The notes beneath the pieces are model-generated. The model saw only the letters and a program-made list of their open reading frames with translations, had not been told where the DNA came from and did not search any database. 60,162 nucleotides of DNA from a virus. The position numbers and the translations under genes are program-made. Shown piece by piece: positions 58,100 to 60,162 of the stretch. How positions within the stretch are numbered: the stretch's first letter is position 1; every line of letters begins with the position of its first letter. Where the stretch lies: the IMG/VR virus record IMGVR_UViG_3300042197_004886, positions 1 to 60,162 of that record, one strand, 5' to 3'.

Positions 58100-60019
58100 A
58101 TGGAAGACAAATCAAAACAGATAAAAAAGCTAGATCTAAAGCAAAATGCAATCAAGATCTTAATTAATAGTATATACGGCGCATTCGGCAATAAGTGGTT
58201 CTACTTTTACAATCCCGACATTGCTCAGTCTATCACTCTACAGGGCCAAGACCTCATCAAGTTCTCAATCAAGGCAGTAAACCACTACTTTCAAGAGCGA
58301 TGGCACCTCGATACCGAACTACACCAGATGCTGGGCCTAAGCGAGTACACTATTCGCAAGATCGACGAAGAAGCGGCTATCTATACTGACACCGATTCTG
58401 TGGCAGCAGATACAATAATCTGTTCAAAGAAATTCGGAAATTTAACAATAGCCGATTATTATGAGCTATCTATTAAAAACGGTTCGGCTGGAGAAACTCT
58501 CGCTGGCCACGAATCAGTTGCTTCAGATGAAGATAAAGTTTTGAATTGGACCAATGAAGAAGGTCTCTATTATGCCCCAGTAAAGAGAATAATTAGACAC
58601 AAGGTTTCAAAAGAAAGATGGAAATTAACCACTGAGTCTGGAAAAGAAGTTATTGTGACTGGCGACCATTCTCTAATTGTTTTTAGAGAAGGTCATCAAA
58701 TTGAAATTAAAGCTAGAGATATAAATATTGAAACTGATCTTGTATTAACAGTAATTTCTCCGCTATCTGAAAAATTCGAAAGAATAGCAAAGATTGAAAA
58801 ATTGACCGATTTTGATGATGAATATGTCTATGATATTGAAATCGCCGATTCCTCTCATACTTTTATAGCAAACGATATATTAGTGCACAACTCAATCTAT
58901 GTGCAGTTTGACTCGGCTATCTCCTCGATCGAGGGCGCAAGCTTCACCAGAGAAGAAGCCCTAAAGATCTGCGTTGCTATTGATAATAATCGACTCTCAA
59001 CCTACTTCGATAACTGTTTTGACAGGTACGGCCGACTCTTCAACACAAAGAATCGACTAAAGTTTAAGCTCGAAAACCTCTCCGAATACGGTATCTGGCT
59101 AAAGAAAAAGAATTATGCTATCAAGGTAGCCTACGATCCCAATCCAGCAATGGAGCTCACTCCCAAAGAAAAACGTTACCTTATCATCAAGGGTCTTGAA
59201 CCGGTAAAAGGTTCCTATCCAGACTGGGCTCGTAAAAAACTGGTAGAGCTCACCGAGTGGGTAATGGAAATAGGTAAGTCGCTCGATATTGAGCGTGATA
59301 TTATCCCCAAGTTCAAAGAAATTCGTCAAGAATTTGACCAGCTCAGCGTCGATGAAATTGCCTTCAACTTCAAGATCAGAATCTATAACAAATACGTTGA
59401 AAGCGTCGACGAGTTAAAGCTAAGGAAGGGCATCTCGATCTATCCTAGAGCGGCCGCCTACTACAATCACCTCTTGACCAAGACCGGTCTCAACCGCAAG
59501 TACACTCCCCTGCGCGAAGGCGACAAGATCAAGTTTTACTACTGTGCCGCCAATGATTATGAGTTCGATGTTTTTGCCTATGCTCCAGAAAACTATCCGA
59601 CTGAAATTGCTCCAGCGCTAGATCGCGATCTCCAGTTCTTTACGCTTATCGTCGAGCCAGTCAATCGCCTGCTCAAGGCAATGCGGATGAGCTCAGTCGA
59701 TATTACTCTTAAGCGCGCAGTCGAGGTGATTTCGCCCAAGACAAAAAAGCCGCTGACTGATGACCAAATCTATCCTCTCTATGTGGTCGATAGCGATTCT
59801 CTAGGCTATATCGAAGTTGCTGAAAAGTTCTGGAAGGTGATCGGTAATCCTGATGCAGAGATCAGCGATGCTGACTTTCCAGAGTACTTAGCCACCATTA
59901 CTAAATGGGGTCTCAATTCGGTGATTGTGCCCAAGTTTGAGCTCGATAAGTATCTTAAGCGCCTTGCAAAGAAGAAAGCTGAGCCTGTAGTCGAGACTGA
60001 AGAGGAAGAGACTGAATAA
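58100..60019 (+). CDS. 43: Family B DNA polymerase (gp43), C-terminal half with mini-intein
   Basis: 639 residues. The gene starts just before motif B (KILINSIYGAFGNKWFYFYN), so the exonuclease domain and motif A of a T4-type polymerase are missing and must be encoded outside the window. Motif C is interrupted: YTDTD at 95-99, then a 165-residue intein (100-264), then SIYVQF. After the intein come thumb-region sequences (LKFKLENLSEYGIWLKKKNY, KGLEPVKGSYPDWARKKL, RDLQFFTLIVEPVNRLLKAM). After splicing this fragment would be about 474 residues and would need the N-half to work. The acidic C-terminus (VVETEEEETE) differs from a typical clamp-binding tail. Confidence 0.88.
   Translation: MEDKSKQIKKLDLKQNAIKILINSIYGAFGNKWFYFYNPDIAQSITLQGQDLIKFSIKAVNHYFQERWHLDTELHQMLGLSEYTIRKIDEEAAIYTDTDSVAADTIICSKKFGNLTIADYYELSIKNGSAGETLAGHESVASDEDKVLNWTNEEGLYYAPVKRIIRHKVSKERWKLTTESGKEVIVTGDHSLIVFREGHQIEIKARDINIETDLVLTVISPLSEKFERIAKIEKLTDFDDEYVYDIEIADSSHTFIANDILVHNSIYVQFDSAISSIEGASFTREEALKICVAIDNNRLSTYFDNCFDRYGRLFNTKNRLKFKLENLSEYGIWLKKKNYAIKVAYDPNPAMELTPKEKRYLIIKGLEPVKGSYPDWARKKLVELTEWVMEIGKSLDIERDIIPKFKEIRQEFDQLSVDEIAFNFKIRIYNKYVESVDELKLRKGISIYPRAAAYYNHLLTKTGLNRKYTPLREGDKIKFYYCAANDYEFDVFAYAPENYPTEIAPALDRDLQFFTLIVEPVNRLLKAMRMSSVDITLKRAVEVISPKTKKPLTDDQIYPLYVVDSDSLGYIEVAEKFWKVIGNPDAEISDADFPEYLATITKWGLNSVIVPKFELDKYLKRLAKKKAEPVVETEEEETE
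58397..58891 (+). other. Mini-intein in polymerase motif C
   Basis: 165 residues with no endonuclease domain. It starts SVAADTIICSKKFG (Ser nucleophile). The block B TGDHSLIVF has the Thr-x-x-His pattern, and block F/G reads VYDIEIADSSHTFIANDILV, ending His263-Asn264. The +1 residue is Ser265. All splicing residues are present. The site, YxDTD/S, is the same catalytic position used by inteins in archaeal polymerases. The intein DNA is AT-richer than the flanking exteins. Confidence 0.88.
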
Positions 60020-60044
60020 AAAATATGAGTGAATATAACGTCCG

Positions 60045-60077
60045 ATGATAAACAATCGTTTTAATGTTGTTTATCAT
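60045..60077 (+). terminator. Inverted repeat after the polymerase gene, possible terminator
   Basis: Perfect 11-bp arms ATGATAAACAA / TTGTTTATCAT around an 11-base loop, 26 bases past the stop. AT-rich and without a long T run, so it may be a weak terminator or a protein-binding palindrome. Confidence 0.45.
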
Positions 60078-60114
60078 TTGTTATAGTCAGTTTTCAAATC
60101 AAAATATTTATAAA

Positions 60115-60162
60115 ATGAGAAAATTAAAGAGAAGTCATAAAAACTTGATGATAATAGAAGCG
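60115..60162 (+). CDS. Start of a further gene, cut by the window end
   Basis: ATG at 60115 after an AT-rich leader (atatttataaa), open to the last base: MRKLKRSHKNLMIIEA. Very basic. Too short to identify. Confidence 0.4.
   Translation, partial: MRKLKRSHKNLMIIEA

Noticed and set aside
60025-60048. Seven-codon ORF after the polymerase (MSEYNVR)
   Set aside because: Too short and with no support; it lies in the gap before the inverted repeat.

Overview
The window is a piece of a large T4-related contractile-tailed phage genome. The hallmark genes are recognisable in the translations: the end of the gp46 recombination nuclease, type II topoisomerase subunits (gp39 and gp52 type), UvsW helicase, the C-terminal half of a family B DNA polymerase (gp43), PhoH, a gp23-type major capsid protein, a gp21-type prohead protease fused to a scaffold, a gp19-type tail tube, and baseplate proteins of gp5 and gp53 type. 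Shine-Dalgarno sequences are rare. Many starts follow short A-rich leaders 9-25 bases downstream of ATAAATAA, which resembles the T4 late promoter TATAAATA. A Bacteroidota host in an aquatic setting would fit this initiation style, but that is inference.

Layout. 1-1.9 kb: end of gp46 and a glycosyltransferase-methyltransferase fusion. 1.9-5.7 kb (minus strand): adhesin/tail-fibre cassette including a collagen-like fibre. 5.7-8.2 kb: nucleotide metabolism (a thymidylate synthase-fold enzyme with the residues of a dCMP hydroxymethylase, and dCMP deaminase) and a 2H phosphoesterase. 8.2-11 kb (minus): tail tube and small virion or assembly proteins. 11-20 kb: Fpg/Nei glycosylase, an Fe-S helicase broken by a split intein and a homing endonuclease, topoisomerase, and a structured non-coding RNA with its own terminator. 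20-25.3 kb (minus): ferritin-like protein, capsid, protease-scaffold, DnaJ. 25.3-38.6 kb (plus): a glycan island. 38.6-51.9 kb (minus): baseplate, metallophosphoesterase, a ligase-nucleotidyltransferase fusion, kinase and HAD phosphatase. 51.9-54.5 kb: UvsY-like protein and UvsW. 54.5-57.4 kb (minus): tandem MORN-like genes and PhoH. 57.5-60.1 kb: a frameshifted nuclease and the polymerase C-half carrying a mini-intein in its catalytic motif.

Three systems stand out. (1) The glycan island encodes a sialic-acid (nonulosonate) route: NeuB synthase, NeuA CMP-transferase and a GT8-like/GT29 fusion with all the eukaryotic-type sialyl motifs, among about ten other glycosyltransferases and methyltransferases. 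(2) Replication genes are fractured and carry inteins: a P-loop helicase split by an intein with only 15 residues in its N-part and with an EDxHD-type endonuclease ORF between the halves, and a polymerase whose N-half is absent from the window and whose YTDTD/S motif carries a mini-intein. (3) An RNA of about 320 nt with a predicted pseudoknot and a strong terminator matches no class I can name.

Base composition is mosaic. The endonucleases, the inteins, the 5' third of gp39, the 3' end of neuB and the 30.2-35.2 kb glycan genes are clearly AT-richer than their neighbours, which suggests separate acquisition or homing-associated conversion.
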